DNA of 64,000 nt from Rhizomys pruinosus (GCA_009823505.1 VZQC01009509.1:180974-244973), one strand, 5' to 3'. Positions 22,565-34,905 are shown, counted from the stretch's first letter. The notes: generated from the letters alone by a model not told the origin. Numbers and translations are program-made.

Positions 22565-22800
22565 GAGCAGACCCTAGGGGATGGACCCACACCAAGAAAC
22601 AAAGGCCTGGACTAGATTTCATAGGCCTTTTGAAAACAAAATGAAAATTAAAAAATAAAGGACATATAATAAGGGAAGACATGAAGTTGGAGATGAAGTA
22701 GATAAGGGGTTGAGAGAGGGTGGAGAGGGTGGAGAGGGTTGAATGTTATCAAAATACATTGTATAAAATTCTGGAATCAATAAAAATATTTTTAAATGAA
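22565..22800 (+). mobile_element. L1 3' UTR end
   Basis: GGATGGACCCACACCAAG, a GGGTGGAGAGGGTGGAGAGG purine tract, ATCAAAATACATTGTATAAA and CAATAAAAATATTTTTAAAT match a rodent L1 3' UTR in order. Confidence 0.8.
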
Positions 22801-23341
22801 AGGAAGTTTTAACATAGGAGTCCTGTCCGAGGTCACATATGCTGCTGCATCTTATTCTCTAACGTAGCCAGCTGTGCCCTTCTGTCTGCATCACATGCTG
22901 CTGTATGAGGAAGCTTCACTGGGGAGAGCTGAGGATCCCTAGTTCTCTCCTTACCCCGTTCCACTATGTTCCATGAGCCTTAGGTACAGAGGTTCCACTG
23001 TAGATGTGTCCCCTAAGAGTGGTTCTCTCTCAGACCTTTATTATCTGCCTGTGACCATTTGTGGAACTCTGCTATGGCCTCCATCTGTTGCAAAAAAGGA
23101 GCTTCTTTGATGAGTGGTGCATGGTCTGTAAGTATAAGGACCTGTAGTCAACATATGGTAAGAAGTTTCATCTGTCTAGAGACATGAGAAAGGTAGGGTT
23201 TTTTCTCTATCTAGAATCTCTCCAGCCATGTGTATTTGGCTTTGTTTACAGTGCGATCCATGAGTTCATTCCCCTTGAGAGAGCGTTAAGTCCAATTAGA
23301 TAGCTGTTGATTACACCCCCCCCAGATAACAGTGCATGTGT

Positions 23342-23342
<1 letters not shown>

Positions 23343-23387
<45 letters not shown>

Positions 23388-23388
23388 C
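23343..23388. repeat. (AC)n microsatellite
   Basis: About 22 pure AC units. Confidence 0.95.
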
Positions 23389-24911
23389 CATTAAAGAAAT
23401 AAGGAAATAAATAAATGCAATTTTTAATGGCATCCTTTTTCATTTGTCTGACTCTAGAGTCCAAGTTCCTCACTTGTCTACATTTTGTTTTATATAATTT
23501 CTAATTTTTGTACCCAGTTTTGTGATTTCAGAACAAATTATCAACAAGTCCTTTGCAAATGGAAAACCTGGGAGTGCTCAGTGTGCCCTACATAGCATCA
23601 AGCACAACTCTAGGAGCTTAATCATTCTTTAAAACATGCTTTTATGTTAGGCAGGCATATTTTACTTGGGCAAAGAACCCTTAAATACACACTCATAATG
23701 GAATGCAAAAACGCTTTTCCAGACTCACATGATTTTGACTGATATTAATGTAGTTATCTTATGATGTCAAAATATTTAAAATGGAAATATTTCCAAGAAT
23801 TAATAAGATTTATAATTCTTAGTTTATATCAGAGTTTATTTTCTCTATCTAGGTTAATATTGCCCCAAACATCTATTTGTGATCCATTACAGCGTTCAAG
23901 ATGTAGATTCATGTGATAGTTGTTCCAGAGTGCCAAAGTTTAAAGTTTCTTTAACATGCAAAATTCCCCTGAGCATTTTACATTCCAAACAAAATGATTC
24001 TGAAAAGATACCCGCTACTCTCTGGGGAACTCTGGAATGCAATGGTGTGTGATACAGTTATGCTTATTTTTGATGAATTCCTCCATGAAGAACATGTTTT
24101 CTCTGCTTTGCCTGTGGTTGATACCACCAGGGAGCAATTCCACTGTCACTGATGAATGCTGGCTAGGTCAGACCTTGTCAGTGCAGATGAAAGTCTTGTG
24201 ATTAGTATTCTGTACCTTCTTACTAATGAACCTTCTAATCATGAAATCTGTCTGAACTTATAATATTCTTCTAAGTGTTAAATGCCCTTGAAAGGTTAGA
24301 TACACTGGAAATAATACATTGTTTTCCTTTCCGTTTTTTTCTTACACTGTTTCTTTCACATTTATTTTGGGACTTGCTGTTTATGACTCTTACTCATAGG
24401 ATTATAATTGGGCAACATTATGACTGACACCCTTAATTACTAGAGTCCCTTGATTATTAGAGTCCAAGTTGCAAACCTAAGTTATTAAGTATCCAAAGCA
24501 TTTAGACTTAATAAGTATATTTGAAAAATTTTAGGCTTCTTGAGGAACATTTTACAGAAAATGTAAAAGTATTTGTGGCGAGGTTTTGCTTGAAAATTTT
24601 TAATTGGAAGAAAGTAATAGTGAGAAATATTTTATACCAAAAATGAAAAGTAACTTTGAGGCCAATGTTTAAAGGTAAGGTTGGTATCATCTATGTAGTA
24701 TAATCTATGTAGATTTTGGTTAATCTAAACACTTTGTATTTTCAATTGCAGAAGAATATATTGTTCCAGATCTAAGAGATTATCAATTGTAAATTATATT
24801 ATTATTTTACATACCACTAACAAAGAAAGAAGACATGTTGTCCATTAAACTGAGGCAAGATATTGACTAGAGGTCATATATATTAAAATGTAGAAATTAT
24901 ATAAATTATGA

Positions 24912-25112
24912 AAAGAGAAAGTGGAGATATGGTTCATTAAGAGTACTTTCTGCACTTACAGGGGACCCAGGTTCAATTCACAGCAATGTCAGCTCACAAT
25001 TATCTGTTAACTCCAGATCCAGAAGATTCGATGCCATCCTCTGGCCTCTGAGGACACCAGACAAACACACACACACACACACACACACAGAGCATAGAAA
25101 TGAACATTTTAA
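24912..25112 (+). repeat. B3-type SINE with CA tail (copy 2)
   Basis: Counterpart of 13,175-13,368, with a readable head (GGAGATATGGTTCATTAAGA) and a (CA)n tail at 25,066-25,089. Confidence 0.85.
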
Positions 25113-25154
25113 AAAGTTATAAAACTGTGTCACTTAGAGGTCAAGATGTATTCT

Positions 25155-25228
25155 TTAAAGTTTATTTATTTTCTGTATGTGTATGAACGTACTTCGGCAT
25201 GTAGGTCAGTGCATCGCTGTGTCGTGCG
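25155..25228 (-). repeat. B2-type SINE 3' fragment (copy 2)
   Basis: TTCTGTATGTGTATGAACGT and GTGTCGTGCGA: the counterpart of the copy 1 fragment. Confidence 0.75.
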
Positions 25229-26065
25229 AAAACCCTTATTTTAGGATTAAGAAACTAAATGATTATAAAAATCATGGACTGAGTATCAAAAACATAAGAA
25301 GTCTTTCAATAACCATCATTCTAAGCCAACACTTTAATTCAGTCAGTATTCACTAAGATTTGCCTAATAAGAGATTCAATTTATCCACTCCGATTTACAC
25401 ACGATTTCATTATTATAAGTATACTATGTATATAATATATACATATAATATAGGCAGTAAATTTAACCTGGAATGTTATCAAAAACCTTTACAATTGAGC
25501 TCGAAAATATGCATCAAATCACTTTGAGATTGTTACAAAAAGAAAATGCAAACATATTCAAGTGGCACACAGAAAGACAGAAAAAAGAAAATAGAAAAAT
25601 CCCAGAGAAGATAAATTAAAAAAAATAAATCACAAACTTAAGTCCTAACATATTAATAATGATATTAAATGTGAACTAGCAAATGTACCAATTCAAAGAC
25701 ACAGGTTTTTAACTTTCAAAATGTGGCCTAACCATATACCATAATGATAATAAATTCATATGAACTTTAAAAATATTCAGAATAAAGTAATTGTGCTTAA
25801 AATCCACACATATTAATCAATGAAGTTGAATAATTGTTTTATTTAGATACACCCCCATTTCCACGCAAGAAAATTATCAGATAAGAAATTACAAATAGCA
25901 AGACTATATTGCATATCAAAATCAAAATTACAAAATATTCTAAGCAAAACTGTAGACTATAAAATACAAATAGACAAGATTATAACTAAAGTTTGGAGCT
26001 TTATTCAATATTTGGAGATTATTCAATACCAAAACTTGATACAAATATTAGAAGAATAACCAAAG

Positions 26066-26112
26066 ATATATATATATATAATATATATTACATATATATA
26101 TATAATGAAAAA
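26066..26112. repeat. (TA)n microsatellite (copy 2)
   Basis: TA runs interrupted by short AATATATTACA-type segments. Confidence 0.9.
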
Positions 26113-26348
26113 ATAAATATGACATATATAATTATACATACAATATATAACACCACACACCCAGTCACTGACAGGAGCTAAACTTTGAAATGGTCACAAA
26201 AATTGATAGACATCCTCCAAGATCATACACGCAGAGAGAGAGAAGTCAAATTATTAATTATAACAAATGAAAAAAGAGCTATCACTACCAGGACCCATGA
26301 AAAAAAAAAATAATAATGTCCATTAGAATTTGAAATTTTGTAAAGGCT

Positions 26349-26590
26349 GGGGGGATGGAAAGATTGGTCAGCAGTTTAAGAGCACTGGCAACCCTTGGTC
26401 TTATGAGGACCCAGGCTTAGCTCTCGGCACCCACATGACACTTAATGACCATCTACAACTCCTGTTCTAGGGGATCTGATGCCTTCTTCTGACCTCCACA
26501 GGGACTGCGTCACTCAGAGGCACTTACATACATGTAGGCAACACATTCATACACATAAAATAAAATAAAACTAATAAATAAAATGTTTTA
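26349..26590 (+). repeat. B3-type SINE (copy 2)
   Basis: Counterpart of the copy 1 element, nearly identical in the core and tail. Confidence 0.85.
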
Positions 26591-26689
26591 AAAAGAAATT
26601 TGATCATGTAGATCAAATGGATCATTCCTTTAGAGAAAACAATTATAAAACTTCCAGAAAAAAATACTGATCAGAATATACCTTATTGT

Positions 26690-27000
26690 GCTCTGAATAT
26701 TGTTTCCCCAAATATTGTACATTGGAATCTAACACCTAATATGATGGTATAAAAATACTTTGAGTGATTGAGTCATGAGTTCTGTAGCTTCGTGAAGGGG
26801 ATTCGTGCCCTAATAGAAGAGCTACCTAGCCCTAACTCTGCCTTTCCCACTAGGTGTGGGTATAGTGAGCAGCTGCCCCTTTCTAGAAATAAGGCCTCAT
26901 TAGAGAACAAATCATCTGACACCTTGATATTGGACTTCTGAGGCTCTGGAAGGAAAATGCATAAATTTTGTGGCTTGTAAATTACTCACTCGAAGGTGTG
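26690..27000 (+). repeat. MaLR (MLT1/MST-like) LTR (copy 2)
   Basis: Practically identical to 15,052-15,362, one of the clean stretches shared by the two large copies. Confidence 0.65.
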
Positions 27001-27340
27001 TTAGGACAGCAAAACAAAACTGTACTGGCAAATATGTATCAACAAGCTGAATCAATAATTAACTATCTTCCTAAAATAAAAGTAACATGCCCTTGTTTTA
27101 TTGATAGTTTCAGTCAAACATTTAAGGAAGAAATGATAACATCTTTTGACTGTCTTCCAGAAAATAGAAGTGGATACAATACTTTCTGACTGTTCTCTGA
27201 TGCCAACATTCTGCTAATATTTAAAACATACCAAATATGTCATTTTAAAAGAAAAACTACCTACCAATATCTCTCATGAGCATATGTGGAAAAACTGAAT
27301 AAACTGCTAGAAAATTATGTTTTTAAAAGTATAAGAGGAG

Positions 27341-27480
27341 TCAGGTGTGATGGTGCATATGTTTAATCCCAGTACTCGGGAGGGAGGCAGGCAGATCTTT
27401 GTGACATCAAGGTCAACCTAGTTTACATAGCAAGTTCCAGATCAGTTGAGACTAGAGGGAGACCCTGTCTCAAAACCCCC
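27341..27480 (+). repeat. B1 SINE (copy 2)
   Basis: GTTTAATCCCAGTACTCGGG to GAGACCCTGTCTCAAAACCC, a readable B1. Confidence 0.88.
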
Positions 27481-27761
27481 AAACAGAGAAAAGAAAATTA
27501 ATTTAGAACATCCACAGACTTATACAAGAGAAAAATCACATTTTTAAATGAGAAAAATCTCATACATCCTTGAAACTCTTAGAAAACAGGGATAAAATGT
27601 ATTATGCTTTGCATACAACTCATATATTGGATCTTATCCCCTTTTTGAGCTATTGAAAGGGTAGAAAGTTATTTAGATATGGCATCTTTAAGTGGTGATT
27701 AGGATTAAAGTCATCGGTATGGATCCCCCATGATTAAGAAGGGTAAGTAAAGAGTAACCAG

Positions 27762-27763
<2 letters not shown>

Positions 27764-27797
<34 letters not shown>

Positions 27798-27978
27798 TGT
27801 ACATACCCATGCACAGGCACACACATATTCACACATACAGAGGCAGAGGCACACACATGCACACACAATACACAGACATACTCAAACAGATGCAAACACA
27901 CATGTGTGCACTCAAAGATGTTCACACAACACACATGAACACACACATGCAGAGACACATGTACTCACACACATGTAT
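27764..27978 (+). repeat. CA-rich low-complexity tract (copy 2)
   Basis: Counterpart, starting with a pure (AC)n run at about 27,764-27,795. Confidence 0.9.
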
Positions 27979-27989
27979 TCCCCTCTCTT

Positions 27990-28155
27990 GCTGTGTGATG
28001 ACTTCCAGTGCCTCTTGTTAAAAAGAAGACCAAAAGTGCCCTCCAACCAGCACCTCGAAAACCATGAACCCAAATAAGTCCTTTTTCTTTATTATGTACT
28101 ATACCTTGAGGGTTTTTTATTTGAGTAACGCAAAGCAGACTAATCCAGAAGAAGA
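27990..28155 (+). repeat. LTR 3'-end fragment, MaLR-like (copy 2)
   Basis: Counterpart of 16,490-16,645. Confidence 0.5.
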
Positions 28156-31100
28156 CAGACGTTTGCCATCTGATAACATAGTAATTATATAGGCATTGTA
28201 TTTTTAAATTTTTCTTCTTCATATTATTATCTCGGAAATTAAAATGAAAGAGGAGCCCCAAAGTAAAAAACTCAGCACAGGAGGTGATGGGGTGATGGGG
28301 TTGGCAAGAATGGGGTGGAGGAAAATAGCAGGGTGAGTTTATATTTTTCAGATCAGAAAAAAAATAACTAGCTTTTCTTCAGAAGAGTCCTAATATAATA
28401 TGGACCATGAGCCCCTGGTCAGATACCTGAGGAACAGCTGGCAAAAGAGCATGGCTGAGTGAAAAGCAGTCAAGGAGAAAGGCAAAGTAAACACAGCTCT
28501 CCGTGGCTCTCTGAGATTGTGAAATTACCAGCATTTTGAAAGTACATTTGACACATACAGATAGTTAAACTGAACAATTCATTGTTTATTCTCAATTCCC
28601 ATCGAAAATCTGTTGCAAAGAAAGCACGCAATAAACATTTGCTAAAAGAGACATAAAGCATCCAGAAAGACATGGTTAAAAGACGTTAACAACTAGGAGT
28701 CTCAGAAGATAGGGGATGAGAAGAGAAATCAAGGGCACGGTGAGCCGATGGGAAAGAGGAGGAGGGTTTGATTGCACCCTTTCAGCTGTCAGTGTATTTC
28801 CACTTTCTTGGAAAGATCCTTGAGTTACAGCAGCTTTTCAGAAAGAGCTCTCATGCCATCCTGGTTTTCTAACTTCATTTTCAAAGTTATTTTTTATTCA
28901 CTTTTTATATTCAGTATCTCTGAAACGTAGATACCCATAACAATCATTTAACCTGTGATTCAGTGATCTAAACCACCTCAACTAATCTCCACTGACTTTC
29001 TCACACATCTGTTGCATTCATTGGGTGGTTCGACTGGTCTAACTCATATGACTAAGATTTGGCAGCCTACCCGCTAAGCCACATGGAGAACTGGACCATG
29101 TGTCTGTCATCATCTATCAAGTTAACAGATTCTGTCACAAGCTAACCTCAGGATTCCAAAAGCAGTGTGAACAAGCTATGGTGCAGGGGCATTTTTCAAG
29201 GGTCTGTGGCTCTACCTTTCCATGATGGCCACATTTGATTACCCCTTTGGGATGTCACCTTCTCTCCTTGCCTGCTTGTCACTGAGAATAGAGAATTCAA
29301 ATTGCTCAAGTGGCAGCTGACTGAGACTTCAGTGGAAACGGTGCCAGAACTGCAGGGATATAAAACACAAGGTCCTCAGTCAGGGTCAAATTCAGAAATG
29401 TAGTGTGGTCACTCCTTCTACCCCTGGTTCCCATGTATTTCCCCAGTGGGGGACAGTAACACTTATTTTCACTGATTTAGAACATGCAGTGTTTTGGAAG
29501 ATTGTGTGCCAGTCATCTCTGAGTTGGTTCCTCAGTAACTTTGGCCAACTCTTCCATCCTTTGGTCAGGCCAACATCTGCTCAGGGATACAAAACAGGAC
29601 CCAGCTAGATCCCTAAAGCATGTGCCTATTTCTGTACTATAGAAGGAAGAGTCCAACACAGCTACCAGCCACCAATGGTCTTGCTGATTTCTTCATTGGA
29701 TGCTTTAATATTCTCTATTTTTGCTAGGCTGGAGTCCTAGTACCAGCAGTAGCTGGATAAGCCTTGTTAAATGGAAGCCAATGTTCTTGTGACCATAAAA
29801 AGCTTTCCATCTCCACCCTCATTGTTTCTCCACGCTTACAACCACTGTCTTACCACAAGATTGGCTGATGACAGAGAAGGACTAAGAACTGTTAGTGCCT
29901 TCTCAATGGTGGACACCTTAAGGTGTCCATTTACAGGTACAGCATTTATCCTTTGTGGTGTAAGAGAAGAAATTTGCAACATACCTGACATCTTGAAACA
30001 ACAGCTATTTATTATTTTACTTTAACTTATTACCAGCAATCCAGAAACAGCTGGTCCTAGTTCAGGTTCTCTCAAAAGGTTGAGGGTTTTCAGTCTGGAG
30101 CCCAAGAGGTCCTTTGCAAGTTCACTGAGATAGAGGAAGCCTTTGTTCCTCATCATATGGGCTACCCCAGTGTTTACAGAGAATCCTCATGACGCAGTGG
30201 CTGGATTCCCTGGCAGAAAGTGCTGTAAGCAAGAACAGGAATCTACATTGCCTTTAATAAACTGTTCTCAAAGCTACACATTATTTCCTTTTTTATTATA
30301 AAACCTAAAAGCAAGGGGAAGATAATTAGGCTCCATTTGTTGAAGAGGGCTGTACCAAAAAAATGCTTAGATATTTAAAACCAATACAAGTGACACAAAC
30401 ACCTTCATGCTGTGTGCTGGCTCCCATAGAGACAGTCACATATCTCTGTTCCACCCAGCTTCCTTATCACAGCCAATCAAATTCTCTTGGAAATGACACA
30501 GAGTTAAAGTTAGAGGTAAAAACAAGTTGTTAGAGGGAGAGGAGGTAACATTTGTGAAATACAAACAGGAGAGACAGACTTTGGCAAAGAATTGATCAAA
30601 ACATAATTCAGGACTGACAAATCTAGCTCAACAAGTTCTGGAGAAAAGAGCCCACTTGAAGAGGCCATTAGAGATACCCTAGTTGGATGCAAGTGCCTCG
30701 GACATGTACCATCATTTTATCCGGCCACTGGTTGTCCTGAGACAAGCACTGCCAGCTTCCAATGAGCTTCAACATAGGTTTCAGATCACTGTGTTGTAGC
30801 ATCTTGGCAAGAGGAACATGCTTGGTTTCCTCAAAGGTAGTTCTTGATGTAAACCTGCTGTAAATGTCCAAGTATAAAAGAAAGTCTAAAAATGGTATGG
30901 TGAGCCAAGGCTCAGACACCCCCACCATGGAGGCATGCATGGTCATACCATCAGTAAACCACTTAGAGTAGCTGAGGATGAGAGGCATCTAGGTTTTCTA
31001 GCAGACGAATGAAAGTTATATCCCTGAGATCGACCATAGTGCAGAGACCTGGGGTTCATGCCACTTACATTATCCTTAAAGATTCTTCTGGGAAAAAAAT

Positions 31101-31726
31101 TCCTTCTATAATCTGGGAGAAACCCAAATGGAGTTTGTATCAATTATTGACTATATCCATTTTAATTATACATTCAGGGACTGGAGATGCAAGTATATCT
31201 TATAACAGTGGAACACTGTGAACTGAATCTGTGAATCTGGCTAGGATTCAGCCTATTATTCTAATAGGGTTTGTGGTGAGATTTTTGGCTCATTGAATAA
31301 TGATGTCAACTCAGAGTCTCAGTTTAAGTAGTTTGGGTGTTCACCTCTCCCCAGACTTATAGCAGCCAAAATAAATGAGCATAAGTACTCCTGAGATGGT
31401 ACAAGAATAACTGATACCTTATATAGCTTCCAAGAGTCCTTTTTTGACATATGGCGTCTCCTTCACTCAAGGGATTTGGGATTTGAAAGTGGCTTTAGGT
31501 AAAGAGAAGAAGTGGTATTATGCTTTTCATTTGAAGCAACCACCCTCAGTCTCCAAGTCATCCATTCTTGATTTTTCTCACCAGTTATCTTCTCCATAAG
31601 GAAGCCATGTTTTAGTAGTTGACTCTGTAATTCTTGGGGGCAGGTCTTTCAGTGCCTACACAAACTTTACTCTCACCATGGTTAAATATAACACATGACT
31701 CCTCACTACTTAAGATGGCCATTTCA

Positions 31727-31938
31727 GGGGCTAGAGAGATGGCTCAGTGGTTCAGAGGAATGACTGTTCTTCCAGAGGACCTGGGTTCAATTCTCAGCAC
31801 CCACGTAGTAGTGAACAACTATCCATAATGCCAGCTCCAGGTGACCCAACATCCTTTTCTGGCCTCTGTGGGTTTTGTACAACATGGGTGTACTTACATA
31901 CATGCAGGCAAAACACTAATACACATAAAATAAAAACA
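31727..31938 (+). repeat. B2/B3 SINE (copy 2)
   Basis: GGGGCTAGAGAGATGGCTCA head, GGTTCAATTCTCAGCACCCA and a tail of TACACATAAAATAAAAAC. Confidence 0.9.
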
Positions 31939-31940
31939 AT

Positions 31941-32076
31941 AATTTTTTTTGGTCTTTTTGAGACAGGGTCTCCCTGTAGACCCAGCTGTCCTGGAACTCG
32001 CTCTGTAGACCAGGCTGGCCTTGAACTCACAAAGATCCGCCTGCCTCTGCCTCCCAAGTGCTAGGATTAAAGGATG
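31941..32076 (-). repeat. B1 SINE, reverse (copy 2)
   Basis: GGTCTTTTTGAGACAGGGTC to CTCCCAAGTGCTAGGATTAA, consensus-like. Confidence 0.93.
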
Positions 32077-32087
32077 GCCAATTCAAC

Positions 32088-32320
32088 TAGGCGTGGTGGT
32101 AGAAGCTTATAATCCTAGCTAGCTTGATGGCAAGTTCGAGGCCTGCCTTGGATGAAGGGCTGCTTTAAGGACAAACTTGGCAACTTAGCAAGCCCCTGTC
32201 TTAAATTAAAAAGAAAAAAAAGAAAAAAGAAAAAAGAAGTCGATCCTGGAGATATAGCTTAGTGGGAGAATACTTGCTTGACATGTTTGAGGCCTTGTGT
32301 TTAATTCCTAGTTCCTTAAA
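32088..32320 (+). repeat. B4-type SINE (B1-like plus ID-like)
   Basis: A diverged B1-like left part (GGCGTGGTGGTAGAAGCTTA), an A-rich linker near 32,205-32,237, then an ID-like part (GGAGATATAGCTTAGTGGGA to TTTAATTCCTAGTTCC). Confidence 0.75.
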
Positions 32321-32321
32321 T

Positions 32322-32760
32322 ATATTGGTTTCCTGTTGCTATTGTTACAAATGATTATAAACAGTGGATTAAACCAGTAATAAAAAATGTATTCTCAGCA
32401 GGGCGTGGTGGGGCACGCCTTTAATCCTAGCACTTGGGAGGCAGAGGCAGGCGGATCTTTGTGAGTTCAAGGCCAACCTGGTCTACAGAGTGAGTTCCAG
32501 GACAACCGGAGCTACAGGGAGACCCTGTCTCAAAAAGACCAAAAAAAATGTATTCTCATGTATACCTTAGTGGATGGAATAAAAAAAATGTTAGATGGCA
32601 TTCCTTCTGGTCTCTAGGATAAGACTGCGGTCCCATCATTCCAACCTCTGCTTCAGCCTCCCTCTTCCTATCAGACCCTCCCGCATCTCTCCATGAAGGA
32701 CTGTGATTACTCCCTCCCCCATGATCCGGGAGGATAATCTCATCCCAAGTCCCTTAAAGA
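32322..32760 (-). repeat. MLT1-type LTR relic, reverse, interrupted by a B1
   Basis: TTGGTTTCCTGTTGCTATTG at the left is the 3' end of a MaLR LTR in reverse. After the B1 insertion the minus strand reads GAGATTATCCTCCCGGATCA and a GAGGCTGAAGCAGAGG segment, as in MLT1. Ancient and diverged. Confidence 0.6.
32398..32542 (+). repeat. B1 SINE with target-site duplication
   Basis: A consensus-like B1 flanked by AAAAAATGTATTCTCA (32,382-32,397 and 32,543-32,558). It sits inside the MLT1-type relic, so it is younger. Confidence 0.95.
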
Positions 32761-33417
32761 GTAGGCCATGAAGACTGTCTATTCACAGGTTCTGAAGACT
32801 AGGACAAGGTCATCTTTGGTACCATTTCCCCATGGCACAAACAGCACCTACTATCATCATCCCAGACCTGTGGAAGAGATTCTGATGTTTTTGGCCCTTT
32901 GATTAACATGTTCCCAGTTGTGAACAGTAAACCTTGGTACTCCATCGTGGGCATTCCAGTCTTGTCCTGTATCTAACACTTCACCTAGACTTCTAGTTAC
33001 TTCTTTCACCATCTGGATATTAGTTAAGCCATTTATCTCTTTTTGACTGTGAATTGATACATTCTCCATGATATGAATGGTAATCTATCAGCACATTTCC
33101 ACCATTTCCCAGAGTCCTTTCTAGCCTGTTGCATGCTGGAGAATGCTCCAGTATTGTACTTTGTCCAGTTTTGTGATGCGTCTTGCTTTGAGTCCAGCTT
33201 CCTCAGACTTCAGTCCCATGCCTCCTCTCCTGACAGTGGAGCACAGGAATACCATAGAGGAGTCTATGAGCAGACAAATGATGGCTGCTCTTTCACAACA
33301 AGATCTTGAAGAGGTGATGCTGTTTAGCTTGCACTGGGCAAATGTCTTTCTTAATAGAAAGCTCTTAATCATATTTACTAAAAATTTATTTTACTGATTT
33401 GTTGATTTACTGATTGT
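32761..33417. other. No recognisable gene
   Basis: Frames at 32,857-33,069 (minus) and 33,143-33,397 (plus) read as plausible protein for short stretches but contain no domain I know and no splice context. Could be old retroelement interior or a decayed retrocopy. Confidence 0.35.
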
Positions 33418-33490
33418 TCTGGGGATGGGAACCCACAGTCTCATATGCACTAAATACATGCTTTGCCACTGAGCTGTATCCCCAACCCTG
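33418..33490 (-). repeat. ID SINE, reverse
   Basis: TGCTTTGCCACTGAGCTGTA and TCCCCAACCC are the reverse of the ID head (GGGTTGGGGAT, AGCTCAGTGG). Confidence 0.75.
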
Positions 33491-33639
33491 CAAATCAGTT
33501 TTTAAAGTTTGGAGTTCTCTTAAAGATTACCCTATGTGCTATCATTCAGGACACATCACAAACTATATAAAATCAGCCTCGAATTTTATAAAATATCTTA
33601 GACAATTCGTATTTGTTAGTATATGTACATTTTCTTTTA

Positions 33640-33835
33640 AATTTTTTAAATTATTTTTTATCTGTGTGAGTGTACTGTCTGCATGTAGGTTGGTTACACC
33701 CATGTCGTGAAATGCCACAGAGAAGAGGGTGTCCGATTCCCCTGAAACTGGAGTGAAAGACAGTTCTTACCGCCATGTGGGTGCTGGGAATCGAACCCGG
33801 GTCTTCTGCAAAAGCAGTCGGCGCTCTTAACCACC
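33640..33835 (-). repeat. B2-type SINE, reverse
   Basis: ACTGTCTGCATGTAGGTTGG, CCATGTCGTGAAATGCCAC, GTGCTGGGAATCGAACCCGG (reverse B box) and GGCGCTCTTAACC: the young local subfamily on the minus strand. Confidence 0.92.
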
Positions 33836-33939
33836 CCCTACTTCGATAATTTTTAAGTATTTTCCTAAGTCATCTAGTAACAGCTGCTGGTGTACTGCTC
33901 CTTACTGATCTTTCTAATTTATTCCGGTCTGGATTGTAG

Positions 33940-34630
33940 GTGAAACGGTATCGTTAATTATGAGTGTCGGGCTGTGGACAGATAGAGACCCGGAACGGGG
34001 AAAGCTCGTGCTTCCGTCCTTCATTTCATCCTCACACTTTCCGGGTTTCATTTCCAGCTCAGTCCTCCCCAGGCGCCTTGGCACTCTTCAGCTTCCCAGC
34101 ATCTAAAGATTCTCGTTCCTGCTTCGGGCCATTTTGAAGAGTGACCCTTGGAAATGGGAGAGACAGGCAGAAGAGCTGGGGAGAGGTTTTCTTTTCTCTC
34201 TGCTCTGGAGAGCAAGATCACAGGTGCACTGCCTGCCTGAAGTAAGTGGCGAAGGGAGGGAGGGTGTGGGAAACAACGGGAGGCCGGCTCTGCTTTCCTT
34301 TTATGGGAGACTGGTTACCTCCAGAATTGTACCTGATTGATAAAATATTCAAAACTCTTTAGCTTTGTGGGAAAGATTTTCCATTTCCCCCACACCTCGG
34401 CTGTGTCACCCTGTGCACACGAATGTCGATTCAACTCGGTGAATTTGCCAGAGAAACAATTGGAAACTCCTGGCAGAGTTAGGCCTGGCGATGTGGACGT
34501 CCCGCTCATTTGCAGTTACCACTTCGCAGTTTAGCCTACCACGTTTGTATGATGCCCGATCTAAGAAATGTTTCAGAGACAATTTTGACAGAAGGGAACT
34601 GCATCTGAGGGCCGGATGTCCTTTTATCTC
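33940..34630. promoter_or_regulatory. Non-repetitive CpG-containing island, candidate regulatory element
   Basis: Unlike its surroundings this stretch keeps many CpGs (for example near 33,967, 33,993, 34,009, 34,043, 34,073, 34,127 and several at 34,395-34,620) and contains no SINE or L1 I can recognise. Retained CpGs outside young repeats suggest low germline methylation, as at promoters and enhancers. The function is inferred. Confidence 0.4.
34058..34241 (+). other. Candidate exon (184 bases) inside the CpG-containing island
   Basis: Left edge: a pyrimidine tract GGGTTTCATTTCCAG. Right edge: a near-perfect donor GCCTGAA/GTAAGTGG. Both are on the + strand, the same as ZBTB41. No long open frame is specific to it. 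It could be a non-coding RNA exon or chance. Confidence 0.25.
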
Positions 34631-34787
34631 ATAAAAGTCACTAAAGAAATTAAATGATAAAACCGATAGATTAAAACTGTTAGATGAAAAGACTTATTTT
34701 AAATATTTAAGAATATTTGTCAAAATCTTTTCTCATGTTTTGTAAAGACTAAAACAACCCTCAGTACAGTTTTAGTAGATTGTATAA

Positions 34788-34905
34788 TTTTTAATCCCAG
34801 CATGCAGAAGATAGATGCAGGAGGATCTCTTTGAGTTCAAAGCCAGCCTGGTCCAGGCAATGAGTTCCAGGGAGACCCTGTCTCAAAACAAAAACATAAA
34901 ATAAA
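34788..34905 (+). repeat. B1 SINE, 5'-truncated
   Basis: TTTAATCCCAGCATGCAGAA to GAGACCCTGTCTCAAAAC; the first bases are missing. Confidence 0.85.

Larger units (their letters stand above)
21014..23524. other. Spacer between the two large direct copies
   Basis: Contains an L1 3'-end fragment (about 21,225-21,370), a family A repeat fragment (about 22,375-22,490), an L1 3' UTR (22,565-22,800), an old L1-like fragment (about 22,990-23,165) and an (AC)n run. No gene is recognised. Confidence 0.6.
23525..32083 (+). repeat. Large direct duplication, copy 2
   Basis: The second copy, about 650 bases shorter than copy 1 because copy 1 has many small insertions and one extra B2. Its terminal SINEs read as clean consensus-like elements whereas the same SINEs in copy 1 are garbled by indels. 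Unassigned stretches here include about 23,530-24,900, 25,240-26,340, 28,160-31,720. Minus-strand frames at 30,668-30,988 and 30,943-31,143 look protein-like but match nothing I recognise and are broken in copy 1. Confidence 0.9.

Noticed and set aside
30668..31143. Protein-like minus-strand frames in copy 2
   Set aside because: No family recognised, no splice or promoter context, and the same region is disrupted in copy 1; probably an old repeat interior.
32857..33397. Two short protein-like frames on opposite strands
   Set aside because: No recognised domain and adjacent to an ancient LTR relic; not enough to call a gene.
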